From: Ananas comosus
Lineage: Eukaryota > Streptophyta > Magnoliopsida > Poales > Bromeliaceae
DNA: 64,000 nt
NCBI RefSeq assembly: GCF_001540865.1
Contig: NC_033621.1
Coordinates: 21,039,769-21,103,768, forward strand
Direction of reading: 5' to 3'
Shown here: positions 25,146 to 36,300 of the stretch, in pieces
How the letters are laid out: each line of letters starts with the position of its first letter
Position numbering within the stretch: the stretch's first letter is position 1
Program-made: the position numbers and the translations under genes
The notes under the pieces: model-generated
Seen by the model: only the letters and a program-made list of their open reading frames with translations
Told to the model about the DNA's origin: nothing
Databases searched by the model: none

Positions 25146-25482
25146 ATATATGGCCAACTTGCATAAAAATTTACTGATTTTGTGTTTTTGAAAAAATGGG
25201 CCACTTTTTAAACTTTTATAAATTAAGTCTGAATTTTCACTAAACTATTCTCTCTTCTTTCTCTCTCATTCTATTAATTCTCCTCCATCTGTCTCCCTCC
25301 TCGCCGTCCCTTTCTATCTCGTTTGCTCTCCCTCATTCTCCTCCCTTGCCCCGTGTCAATGCCATGCTCCTCCCTCTACCTCGCACACATCTAAACAGAC
25401 ATCGGTTTACTAAAAATTCAGACATAACCTGTAAATTTTAAAAAATAACTTATTTTGTAAAAATGCAAAATTGGTGAATTTT
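25146..25482. mobile_element. Foldback MITE with a CT-rich centre
   Basis: The left arm ends in TTAAGTCTGAATTTTCACTAAAC and the right arm begins TTTACTAAAAATTCAGACATAA, an inverted pair. The centre (25250-25390) is CT-rich and of different composition, like the one at 58764-59752. Confidence 0.55.
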
Positions 25483-25734
25483 TTAGTTTAAAAAAAAAAA
25501 AAAAAACATATGATCGTTGTTGGGCAATAACAATTCACTATACGAATCTCTCGATTTACAGTATTACAAAATGACTATTCATTAAATCACCGCAGGGAGC
25601 ATAAATCAAACTAATCATCTAAATTTCCCAATCTTAAAATGATTTGAAGATTGCGCATAAAAAAGAAGTGCAAAAATACAACATCATATAGAAACATCAA
25701 CATTGCTCATTTTAACATGAACTTGTCCTCACGA

Positions 25735-28700
25735 TCAAGATGGCGATGGCCAATCCTTTCTAATCTCAAAGTAGTAACTCATGTCGAGGTAACATTTTCC
25801 GTCGTCGTCGACGAACTGAAAAACACATAATAACATTCTTTAACTTGATTATATTTACGGAATTTTTTTAGCGAATCTTTAACACTTATTTAGAAAATAA
25901 CTCTTACCTTTGTTCTAGCTGAATAAGATCCCCTTGCGAACATACCTGATGGGGTGGTTTCTTCTTCCAATTCATATGTGTAAGATTCCTTTTGAGGACT
26001 AAATGTCCCCAACATCACCTTGGTGGTTTCCACTACAAAAATACAAAAACAAAAGAAAATTTTCAAATATACAGTTTATTATTTGGGCAATTGCTTATAT
26101 ATATCTCTGAAAAGTTTTAGATTTTCTTATTTGTCCCCTCTTAGGAGGCTAATATAAAAGATAAATATTTAACGTTCCAAGTTTTTTCAAATATACCCCT
26201 AGAAACAGTCTTTATCTTTATAAAATTACTATTTTGCGCTTTTAAATATATTTTTCTACCGTCACCAACTTTTCTTAAGGGCAAAAGAGGTACTTTGACT
26301 TCTTCTTTTTTTTTTTAACACCGGTAGAAATTTAATCCGAATTTAACCTGAGATGGCTTAACGGGTGCTAATAGCGGATATTTTTGAATAACAAAGAAAT
26401 ATACGAAAGGTATATTTGAAACAAAAAAAGTAAGAATATATAAGATATTTCAAAAGTTTTGAGAGATATATAGACAATTATCTCTTATTATTTCATTTTG
26501 GTTAAATTACAAAAAAAAAAAATTCTGTAAATACCTGCTTTTTTATTTTTTCTCTTTGATTTTGAAAAACCTACATTTTGCCTCCTTAAAATTTTAAAAA
26601 TATTTTCAGGAAGGTACGACGCAAATGGAGAGGACAAAATGACCAAATTGACCTTTCTTCTTTTATAAAAAAATAATTTTTTAATATATTTCTATCATTT
26701 TATAGATTTATATAACAACTGTGGGAGAACCATGTGCTTAAGTTGTAAGTTGCCACCGTAATTTTGGTTAATTACAAAAAAAATTTCTGTAAATACCTGC
26801 TTTTTTATTTTTTCTCTCTGATTTTGAAAAACCTACATTTTGCCTCCTTAAAATTTTAAAAATATTTTCAGAAAGGTACGACGCAAATGGAGAGGACAAA
26901 ATGACCAAATTGACCTTACTTCTTTTATAAAAAAATAATTTTTTAATATATTTCTATCATTTTAAAGGGCATTTTCAGTATAAATTATAAAAGATAGATG
27001 GAATAGTGATGAAACCCTGACGAAGGGGGGCTAAATACAACAACTTAAAATGTTGAGGGAGGTAAAATATAAATTTTTGAAAGTTATGGAGAAAAAGTAA
27101 AAAAAAATAGATGTTTATAAGGGGATTTTCTATAATTTAGCCTTTTATTTTTAAATTTGAGAACTTTAGATAGATTCAAGAGTCATATGTTTGTTATTCT
27201 TATATAGACTACAGAAACTAAAGATCATGCATAAATACATACATACCTCTCACCCCAGTTTTCCAAACAGTATTGGTATATCTTAAGCCAGACACAATGT
27301 TGCTGGAAACAACGAAAGAGAATTTGAGACGATATCGACTTCCGTCTTTGAGCGCAAAAGCATATCCCTTTGCGTCGGGGACGAAAGGGATTGGCAAAAT
27401 CAGATTGGGTCGATCAGGAGTTACTATTGTCAGGTCAAGAATGTGGACATCAGGATTTAGAGACTCTGCAATTATCCCGTAATTAAATAAATTATAATTA
27501 GTTTCATCAGCTATACAATATATAGGAATTATCAAGATTAATAAATTGACACAACTTAATTGAAAATTTTATTGTAACTAGGGATGCAAATTGATCCGGG
27601 TTAGTGGAGCTCCCGGTCTTATCCGCTCCAATTGAGGGGGCTAAATAAATAAATTGGAAAAAATAAATAGATTCAGGACAGAAAATGGGGTGATATTTTT
27701 AAAAGTATCTCTAAAAATAATACATTTATATAAAAAAAATTCTACTATAAATAAGTTGTTGCTCTAATTCTCGAGTTGATGTTGTTATTCTAGTAGATTT
27801 TTTTCTCTTTAATATATGTGTATTTGAATTTTTTGAATTTTGTTGCGAATTGTGATTCATAGTTGATGTTATTAATTATATATAACTTGATAATACTATC
27901 CATTGCTATTAAAAATTTGTTGATTTATATTTACAAAATGTTAATAGTATTATAATTTATAAAAAAAAGTATTAGATGGCAGAAAGGATTCCGGGCACCG
28001 GCGGGAATGGATTATGAGTTGGGGCGGATTATAAAATAACTTTTTTTGACCTGTCATAGATTCAGGGCGAGAGTCGGGGCAGGGCTCTATTCCAGATCCG
28101 CCCTTTTTGCATTTCTAATTGTAATGGTCGATATTAATAATTCTTGATTTGTTCAAAGCTCTTTTTAAATTACTTAAATGACCTCCATATTACCTTCAAT
28201 GCAACCAACCAAACTCTTTTTAATGTGAACTTTTATATTAAAAAAAAGAAAGTTTAACTTATTGGATGATTAATTACTTGAGTGAATAGATTTCATTTGC
28301 CATTGTGCTAATAAAGAAAGATATATGTGACTCTTTTTACCACAATAGACTAATAAATTTTGTATTGAGTTGATAAAAATGATTCTTACCACTAGAATGC
28401 TAAATATAAAAGCATCACTATGCTTTAATCAACTTTGAAATGGTAGTAAAATAAAGAATTAATTGAACTAATAAAAATAAATTTTAGGAAATGGCACCTC
28501 CAACACCAGATAAATCAACACTTCCAAGAAGTTGCTCCTTCCACCTTCTTAAGCTCTCATCATCCTGAAAACATGCATTCCATTCCATCCATAGCCATTT
28601 GCCCATTCATAAGTATTAAGCCATGCTAACAGTTAGAGAAACACATAGAGCAAATAAGCAGAGGTAAAACTATTTTTGTTAAAATCTTAATTCTTCGTAG

Positions 28701-29516
28701 GGCTGTCAACGAGCCGAACACGAGAGAGGTGGTGCCGAGTGCCGACTCGTGTTCATTCGTTTATTCAACAGGCCGAACACGAGCTGGCTCATTAAAATAT
28801 CGAGCGAAAAAATTCAGCTCGCTTTTGGCTCGTTTATTAATGAGCCGAATACGAGTTGGTTCGTGAATAACAAATTAGATTTTCACCCTTCCTACAGAGT
28901 GAGAAGCCGAAAGAAAATTAAAAAATTAAAATTTTAATCTAATAATTAAAATTACAAAATATAAGTCTTTTTTTTTTACATTTGAATTAGGCCTAAAATC
29001 CAAAAAATACAATTTTATTTTATATATATATATATATATATTGAGCCGTACACGAGCGAGCTGACTCCCAACTCGTGTTCAGTTCATATTCGACTCGTTT
29101 ATTAAACGAATTGATCATTTTCAAATTCATTTCGAGTCAAACACGAGCTGACTCACAAACAACTAGTTGGAATGCCGGTCCTAATTCTTCATCATGTGTA
29201 CACTACACACTACATTTTTTTTTTTTCTTGCCTAACCATAACTTGGATAGATATATAGATCTGTAATACATACCTTGTCCATCTCAAGCTGCTCCTTAAG
29301 GGGCACCGGAGGGCCCAGCAGCACAGGCCGCTTTTCATCGTCATCATCGTCATCGTCGCCGCCATCGTCATCGTCGTTTATGTCAGCCGAACTCAAGGAA
29401 GTGTAGCTGAATTTTCTGGTTATCTTCTCGTCGGCGTTTCCATTGGGATCTTCTTCATGTTCGTTCTCCTCTTTATTAATCTCATGGGCCCTCTTTTCCT
29501 CATCTTCTTGTTCCAT
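25735..29516 (-). CDS. RhoGDI1: Rho GDP-dissociation inhibitor
   Basis: Five exons, 29516-29274, 28564-28498, 27465-27247, 26032-25908 and 25815-25735, join exactly in phase to 244 residues. Residues 1-80 are acidic, with a D-rich run and the regulatory-arm sequence KRPVLLGPPVPLKEQLEMDK. The rest is the immunoglobulin-like, prenyl-binding domain (LNPDVHILDLTIVTPDRP, TPSGMFARGSYSARTKFVDD, ending YFEIRKDWPSPS). In the family, RhoGDI extracts prenylated, GDP-bound ROP GTPases from membranes and keeps them in the cytosol, limiting sites of polar growth. Length matches the plant family (about 240). All introns are GT-AG. Introns 1, 2 and 4 each carry a mobile element. The upstream 29517-29640 is purine-rich and is probably the 5' leader. 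Confidence 0.95.
26085..26484. mobile_element. Mutator-type MITE, copy A
   Basis: Ends GGGCAATTGCTTATATAT and ATATATAGACAATTATCTC are inverted. An exact 9-bp duplication TTATTATTT flanks it (26076-26084 and 26485-26493). It lies in intron 4 of RhoGDI, in opposite orientation to copies B and C. Non-coding. Confidence 0.8.
26498..26964. repeat. Direct repeat of about 200 bp in a RhoGDI intron
   Basis: Copies at about 26498-26701 and 26762-26964 are nearly identical (both contain AGGTACGACGCAAATGGAG). The 60-bp spacer (TATAGATTTATATAAC to TTGCCACCGTAATTTTGG) is also found at 32314-32375. Confidence 0.75.
27588..28120. mobile_element. TIR element in RhoGDI intron 2
   Basis: The left end GGGATGCAAATTGATCCGGG is inverted at the right end (GATCCGCCCTTTTTGCATTTC). 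Inner GC-rich patches (CCGGGCACCGGCGGGAATG) contrast with the AT-rich middle. No coding capacity. Confidence 0.55.
28698..29183. mobile_element. hAT-type MITE in RhoGDI intron 1
   Basis: Begins TAGGGCTGTCAACGAGCCGA, ends GGTCCTA, with inverted GAGCCGAACACGAGC-type arms. Flanked by ATTCTTCG (28690-28697) and ATTCTTCA (29184-29191), an 8-bp target duplication with one change. Same family as 20297-22122. Confidence 0.7.
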
Positions 29517-29796
29517 TCTTGGAGCTTAAGAGAGCTCCAAAAGAAGAACATACAACAAACACTTGTTTTCTTGGTTTTCTTTTTCTTGAGAGAAATGAGG
29601 AGAAAGGAATAGTCATAGGTGAAGTTCTACTCTAAACAATATGACAGGTGGAGGATAGAGCTGGGTTTTCGCTTGTTTGAATAGTTCCTGAAGGGGAATT
29701 TATTGGAGGAGGATTGGATAAAATTAAGGGTAAGAAAATGACTATATTTAAAAAGAAAAAACAATAGCTGAATTTAGAAAGAAGGTATTGTCTACG

Positions 29797-30126
29797 CTAA
29801 GAACATGTTTGGTTCATAATTAGAACGAGAATGAGAAATAAAATTAGATTGTATTGGAATGAAAAATATAACGATGAATCATTCAAAAATATAAAAATCA
29901 AGAATTTTGAGAGAGAGTTTCAGTTAAGAGAGAGAGGAGAGTGACAAATTTACTTTGGAATAGATAAGTTCAGAATCCAAAACCAGATTGGGTTATAAAT
30001 GTATTATTATAGTGGAACGAGAAGTGAAATCTGATTCCTATAAAGTAAACAACAACTATCGGAATCAATAAATCTCATTCTGATTTCATAATCTAAATTA
30101 AAACGAATGAACTAAATAAGTCCTAA
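29797..30126. mobile_element. TIR element, intergenic
   Basis: The left end CTAAGAACATGTTTGGTTCA is inverted as TGAACTAAATAAGTCCTAAG at the right. Non-coding, AT-rich inside. Upstream of RhoGDI. Confidence 0.6.
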
Positions 30127-30373
30127 GTTTGCATGAAAGCCTTCTTATGATCCGTTAGAAATACAATTTTTAATAGATCTCATGGTTTTTTAACTCAAAC
30201 GATTTGTTTTCAATTGCTTGAACTTTTATTTTTCTTCAATCTTACTAATCCTCAATTTAAACATTCAAATTCAATTCCTTCCAACGTTCACTAGGCTAAG
30301 CATGTCACCATTAGGACAACTTTGGATATATTTGTAGGATGAAATTTCCAAACGAGGTGTTATTTATAGGAAA

Positions 30374-30948
30374 TGGATAATTACCTATATATCCTTCAAA
30401 AATTTTGAAATACCTTTTATATTCTAATTTTGTTTAATTTCAAATGTACCTTTCGTTTTGAAATACCTTTTATATTCTAATTTTGTTTAATTTCAAATGT
30501 ACCTTTCGTATATTTCTCCGTTATTTAAAAATAATCCTACCGTTAGTCCCTGCTAATTAAGTTGTCCCTGCTAAGTCGTCTCGGGTTAAACCTGAATTAA
30601 ATTTCTACTAAAATTAAATAAAAGTCAAAATACTTTTTTTGCTCATCACTTAAGAGCAAATAAAAAAGGTTGGTAATGAAAGAAGAATATATAAGTCAAA
30701 ATACTTTTTTTATCCCTTACTTAAGCACAAATAAAAAAAAATTGGTGAAGATAGAAGATTATATTTGAAAGAATAAAATATTAATTTTATAGAAATAACA
30801 GTTGTTTCTAATCGTTTACTAACAAAATCTAACTTTAGGAGTATATTTAAAACAACTTGCAACGTTAAAAGAATATTTTTATATTAAACTTTTAAAAGCA
30901 TAAAATAAAAGAGTCTGAAACTTTTCACAAGAATGTAAATAATTTTCC
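30374..30948. mobile_element. Old copy D of the Mutator-type MITE
   Basis: It shares the family's start (GGATAATTACCTATATATCC) and inner segments (GAATATATAAGTCAAAATAC and similar), but the right end is worn and no clear target duplication remains. It carries an internal 50-bp duplication near 30395-30510. Confidence 0.6.
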
Positions 30949-31324
30949 TAGAAACTATAGAAAAGTTATAGGAGCTTGTAAATCACAATTAAATATTAAA
31001 TAATTAAGCATAATAACATGTACGCATGAAGTCAGACCGTAAAATAAAGAAAAATGCAGCCTATGCTTTTGTAACTTTACTGTTTTATCTTTACAAAATG
31101 TTAAAAATCAACGATCTAAAAAATTAGAGAAAGATTGGGGACCAATGATATAATAAACTTTTTTTTTTTTCAAAAAAGTAAATTGCATCTCCAGTTCTTG
31201 AGCTTTTAATTAAGTTTAATTTTGATTCTTGAACTTTAAATTTAGAAACCTTAATCTCTTAAAAGAATTTTATTTTACTCTCTATAAATATTTTTACTAT
31301 TGAATGTAAACTATTACCTACACT

Positions 31325-31512
31325 GGGAGTGTGTTTGATTGTATGTAGTTGCAATTGTACTATAGTTATAACTGTATATAGAAGCAAATTAGGTATTTGG
31401 CTTAATGTATCAGAATTAAAATACTGTAATTGGAACTACAGTAGGAGTGTAGCTGTAACAGTTGGAATATACCCAAATTGGCTGTAGTTCCAACTGCAAC
31501 ATCGAACCATCC
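31325..31512. mobile_element. Small TIR element
   Basis: The left GTGTGTTTGATTGTATGTAG and AGTTGCAATTG are answered by CTGTAGTTCCAACTGCAAC and ATCGAACC on the right. Non-coding. Confidence 0.45.
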
Positions 31513-31519
31513 GATTGAT

Positions 31520-32283
31520 CTATAATAAGTGATAATTCATAGCACTCCAATTAAAGTAGAGTCGGTTCACTGATTTACAAGTTGAACCGCCAATTCAAAT
31601 GGGTCAATAGGGGTTGTAAAGTTTTCACATTTTTATGGGTCGAACCAAACTGGTATAGAGACTCAGTCACAGTTCGACTGGTTCATATCGGCCAGTTCGA
31701 CCTGATTTTTAAAACTCTAAAAAATTGCAGTGCTAGTCCCAAAACTCTCACTCAGTCTTTCATTTTATGCTTAGATAAGCTGCTAAAAATATTTATTTTA
31801 TACTTCAAAAAGTTTAAAAATCTTAAAGCTCTTTTAATCTTTTCTTTTAAATTATCCTTACAAATACATAATTTGACAGTTCTTTAAGGTGTACGTGGCA
31901 ATTTTTCAGACTTCCACGTCTATCTGCACTTTTTTACTTTCAAATAGAAGATCTTAGTCTAAATAGAGGATCTTGATCAAGTTATAGTTCCTTCCTAAGA
32001 TTGTCCTTCCCAAGATATAGTTCCTTCTCAAAGTTGTCCTTCCCAAGGTTTGACTAAGAAATTTTCAAAGTTGCATCAATATCCCATTCTCTCTCTTTCC
32101 AAACAGCAAAATAAAAATAAAATATATATACATAAAGAGAGAGAGAATGAAAGGGAGAGAGATCCAAGATCTCTTTTAACAGNTTAATATTGAGAAGTTA
32201 ACATTTTTTTATTATATTTTTATTTTTTAAAAATAAATTTTAAATTTAAAGTAATTATATATTAATTTATTAAAGTTTTATTT
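31520..32283. other. Intergenic, no gene recognised
   Basis: AT-rich DNA with a short duplicated segment (TATAGTTCCTTCCTAAG / TATAGTTCCTTCTCAAAG near 31983 and 32013), a GA stretch near 32137-32162 and an N at 32183. The 101-codon open frame at 31582-31887 has no recognisable protein features. Confidence 0.4.
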
Positions 32284-32313
32284 ATCCGCAGCAAAGCGCG
32301 GATTTTATGCTAG
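32284..32313 (+). mobile_element. Helitron 3' end
   Basis: Hairpin ATCCGC-AGCAAAGC-GCGGAT followed by TTTATG and CTAG, then a host T. The sequence after CTAG matches a repeat at 26701 onward starting at the same T, which supports the boundary. The 5' end was not found; it may be lost at the N at 32183. Confidence 0.6.
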
Positions 32314-32515
32314 TATAGATTTATATAACAGCTGTGGGAGAATCATGTGCTTAAGTTGTAAGTTGCCACCGTAATTAGGGAGGTAAGATTATCATTTATT
32401 TAAAATTACTAAGGATCACAGTAATTTTTTTAGAAATAAATAAGTAATTACTCTTATTTTTTTACACTCATTTATTCTATAGTGCCTAAGTAGAATTTCT
32501 CAAATTTATAAAGAA

Positions 32516-33074
32516 AAACTTCAAAAACCCTCCAGTAGTTTCGTAGTTTCTTATTTTGCTCTCCTGTGGTTTAAAATGTATTAATTTGCCCCATGTGGTT
32601 TCGTTTTTATCTTTTCGATAATTTTTTCGTTAATATTTTATTAAATTATATATAAAAAACTTCAGATACCTAGCTAGATTTATCAAATATTTACTTTAGT
32701 ACCCTTTAATTTTAACTTTATTAATAATTTAAGAAAAAAAATAATAAAATTAATAAGAAAAAGAGAAAAAAATATTATAGATGGGTAAATTGGAGTAGGG
32801 CTAGAATACTTGTAAAAGTATCATGGGGGTGATACTTGTGTGTTTTTAGCCCTTGGATGGAGAGATGTGAGGTTGAGATGATGGTGGTAGGTGGTGGTAG
32901 ATGGAATAGTGTTTAATCCAATGGCTATTAATAATCAAAAAGTAGATCCAAGATCTCTTTTAANTGATACTTATAAAAGTATCATAGCTCAACTCGGTAA
33001 ATTGATACATTTTAAACTACATGGCGGTAAAGTGAGAAACTACGAAACAACGTGGAGGTTTTTTGAAGTTTTCC
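32516..33074. mobile_element. MITE with a second MITE nested inside, next to the LCMT1 promoter
   Basis: Outer arms: AACTTCAAAAACCCTCCAGT then GTTTCGTAGTTTCTTA on the left; GTAAAGTGAGAAACTACG then AACGTGGAGGTTTTTTGAAG on the right. The inner element, about 32806-32986, begins AATACTTGTAAAAGTATCAT and ends TGATACTTATAAAAGTATCA. An N (32964) lies inside. The outer right arm ends a few bases before the likely LCMT1 TATA box. Confidence 0.65.
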
Positions 33075-33077
33075 CAA

Positions 33078-33084
33078 TTTATAT
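33078..33084 (+). promoter_or_regulatory. Candidate TATA box of LCMT1
   Basis: TTTATAT lies about 115 bases upstream of the ATG and just before GC-rich leader DNA. This would put the transcription start near 33110. Position and context only. Confidence 0.4.
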
Positions 33085-33198
33085 GACACTGCGCATTGGC
33101 TTTACTAGGTTGTGCGAAGTGGGAAGAGCCGGACGTGCCGGTCTTTCGTCGTGCTCTTCTCCTCCTCCTTCCTCCTCAATCGCAGAAATCCCTCCCCG

Positions 33199-33325
33199 AT
33201 GGAGGGCAGCAGCCACGGCGGGTCTTCCACCACCAGGAGCAGCAGCAGCACCGGCAGCACCGCCGCCGTTCAGGCCACCAACGACGACGCCGCCGCCAGC
33301 AAGCTGTGCGCATCTCTCCCTCCTC

Positions 33326-33374
<49 letters not shown>

Positions 33375-36300
33375 AATTCATCTTCACTCCTATACCTTCA
33401 CTCAAGAACTCACTGAATCCATGAACGCATTTCGCATCATTCTCTCATTCGAATTCAAGATTCGTGATGCGAAGAATCGGCATGAGAGGACCGATTTTCG
33501 GTAAGAGAAAGAGAAATTAGGGCTAGCAAAAGGAAGAAGAAAACAGAGAAAATGAAGACGAAGTAGTAGAGGTCAACTGAAGGGGTTAAATAAAAAAAAA
33601 AAAACCCTAAAAAATTTAGAGAACATGATTTGTTTGGGGCAGATGAGTAGTTTAAACAGGGGCGGCAAGTAGCATTTCAACCTAGAATACGTTGTGCCGT
33701 TATATATTTTCTTACTTTTATTGAAATGGATCAACCAAGGATTAAAGTGCCTATTGGTGAGGGCTGTATCCACCGTGCTGTATCGTGCCAGCAAGATATC
33801 GGCATGATGCAGCTCCCGTGCCGATGGCACAATTCAAAACCCTCTATTCTTGAAATTAGCGAGCAATTTTTTCAATAAAGTTCAAAAGATTTGATAAAAA
33901 TGTATAATAAATAATTGGCATATTTTGTTGCTAAAGAAAATAAATATTTCATGCCATTACGTGTTGGCACACATATATATTTTTTGCACGCATCGGCATG
34001 ATCTGACACACACCATGCCGCAAGTTTTCGGTACGATTCCATGCCACGGCACTTAAATTCTTGGGATCAATCAAGGATTAAAGTGCCTAACGGCACGGGC
34101 CGTATCTACTGTGCTGTATCGTGCCAGCAAGATATCGACACGATACAACCCCCGTGCCGGTGGCATAACTCAAAACCCTCTATTCTTGAAATTAGTAAGT
34201 AATTTTTTCAATAAAGTTCAAAAGATTTGATAAAAATGTATAATAAATAATTGGCATATTTTGTTGCTAAAGAAAATAAATATTTCATACCATTACGTGT
34301 TGGCACACATATTTTTTTGACCGGCACGCATCGGCACGGCCCGGGATGCACCGTGCCGTATCGTGCCAACAAATTTCCGGCACGACCTCGTGCCACGGCA
34401 CTTTAATCGCTGGGATCAACCATACCTGTATAAAGGATTCATGTATCCCATCGAGTTGTTTGTCCTGTCAACTAATTACATCAAATTAAGGCAAGCGCAG
34501 CTCTCACAAACTTAACTAGCATAAACTACTTAACAATCGTAATTCGCACAACATGACTAGACCCGACTGTACTTGCCTCTGACTTTGTTCAGAAAGTAGT
34601 GCAGAATGCGAGTTAAAAATGTGCCGTATGCAGAAATATTATTATAATGCCAGCTCTGATCAATCTTAGCACACAATGTTATTATAATGTGTGCTATGCT
34701 TCCAGCTATTTTTGATTTGCTAGAACTAATTATGCATCTTGTTTTCCACAGATCCTGTGTTAAAAAAGGATACATGAAGGACGATTATGTGCACTTGTTT
34801 GTTAGAAGACCGATCAGGAGGGCTCCAATAATCAACCGTGGTATGATTTGCTGCCACCGTAATTAAAAGTAGTTTTGTCTAATAGCATATTAAAAACTAA
34901 CAAATCTTGTACATGGTTCTGCCAAATGGAATCCTGAAGGATATTTTGCTCGTTGGGCTGTTCTTAGAAAGCTCCTCCTTCAATTTCTGAAGACAGAAAG
35001 TCAGTGCAATGACAGCGACCAGAAGCAAAAGCAGATATTATCTCTTGGTGCTGGCTTTGATACGACTTATTTTCAGCTGATGGTGAGTGATACTTTCCAA
35101 CTGTAGCATTCGCAGTTGGCTTGATTATTATTATTACCACTCGCTGGTCTCTTGATTATCTCTATCTATTTTGTGGTTTTGTTTTAGTTTCTATGTCATT
35201 GCCGCTATGTTATTTTGATGTTCTAGGTGTTTTGAGTGTCACTAAATGAGTAGAATTCTGGGCAAAGTTGATCGCTTCTCCCCTTCTATCCTGTGTCACT
35301 GATGATTTTATGATAATGCAATGAATATGTACGGAATCGCTTTTTTTTTTTCTTTTTTTTCTTTCCCTTTGTTGTGGGATGAAGGGATTGGTTGGCAGTT
35401 CTTGATTATCTCTACTTATTTGGATTTCCATGTTAGCTTCTATGTCATTTCCAAGATACTGCATTAATGTTCTTTGTGTCTAAGCATTAGTAAATGAGAT
35501 AAAAGTTTTTTCCAAAGCTGATTTCTCTTCTCTTCTGTCTTGTGCATCTGCTTATATTTGATATCGCGTTGTTTTTATTTTTTCCCATTACAGGATGAAG
35601 GGATTGCACCTCATCTTTATGTGGAACTTGACTTCAAGGAGGTGTGAGATTCTAAGCATCTCTGGTATCTTATTGCGTACTATTCAATATAGTTATTCAT
35701 TTCATATCATGTGATCGTTGTCCGGTACTTAGGCTGTAATATGTATTGCTTCTGAAAATAAACTCAAAAATTCACTTCCTGGTGAATGCCTGATTGCTGT
35801 TTATTTATTTAAAGCACTCTGATCTCATAACAATCATGACAAATAAATTCTACTTCTTTGCTAGGCAGGAAATTTTTATCATGAATTCATTCTTATTTTT
35901 ATTTGTATTGTCATTCGTCAGGTAACCAGCAAGAAAGCTGCTCTCATAGACCACTATAGCCAATTAAGGGAAAAGTGTGGACCGGAAGTATCTATTTCGA
36001 AAGGTTAGCTGTATTCTTTACATATATTTCCACATATCTTGTTTATCACTTCTAGTGTCCCTTGTGTTACCTTAGTTCAAAATTAGATAAGTCATGGTTT
36101 GGCTTGCATTCTTTGACATTTTTCTTCTTCAAACTTCTTTTTTCTCCTATAGATTGGTTTCTGGTCGCTCGTACTATTACCTGTCAATTAATGACCACAA
36201 AAATATACTTAAATGTATTTAATAAGTAAAAGTTGATAATTAATTATGTGCATGGACATTTCCTTATCTACCATTATGGGGGTAATAGAAATGTTTGATC

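Noticed and set aside
32891..33504. Frames of 106-161 codons over the LCMT1 start
   Set aside because: They are shadows of LCMT1 exon 1 in other frames, extended by the CT microsatellite.
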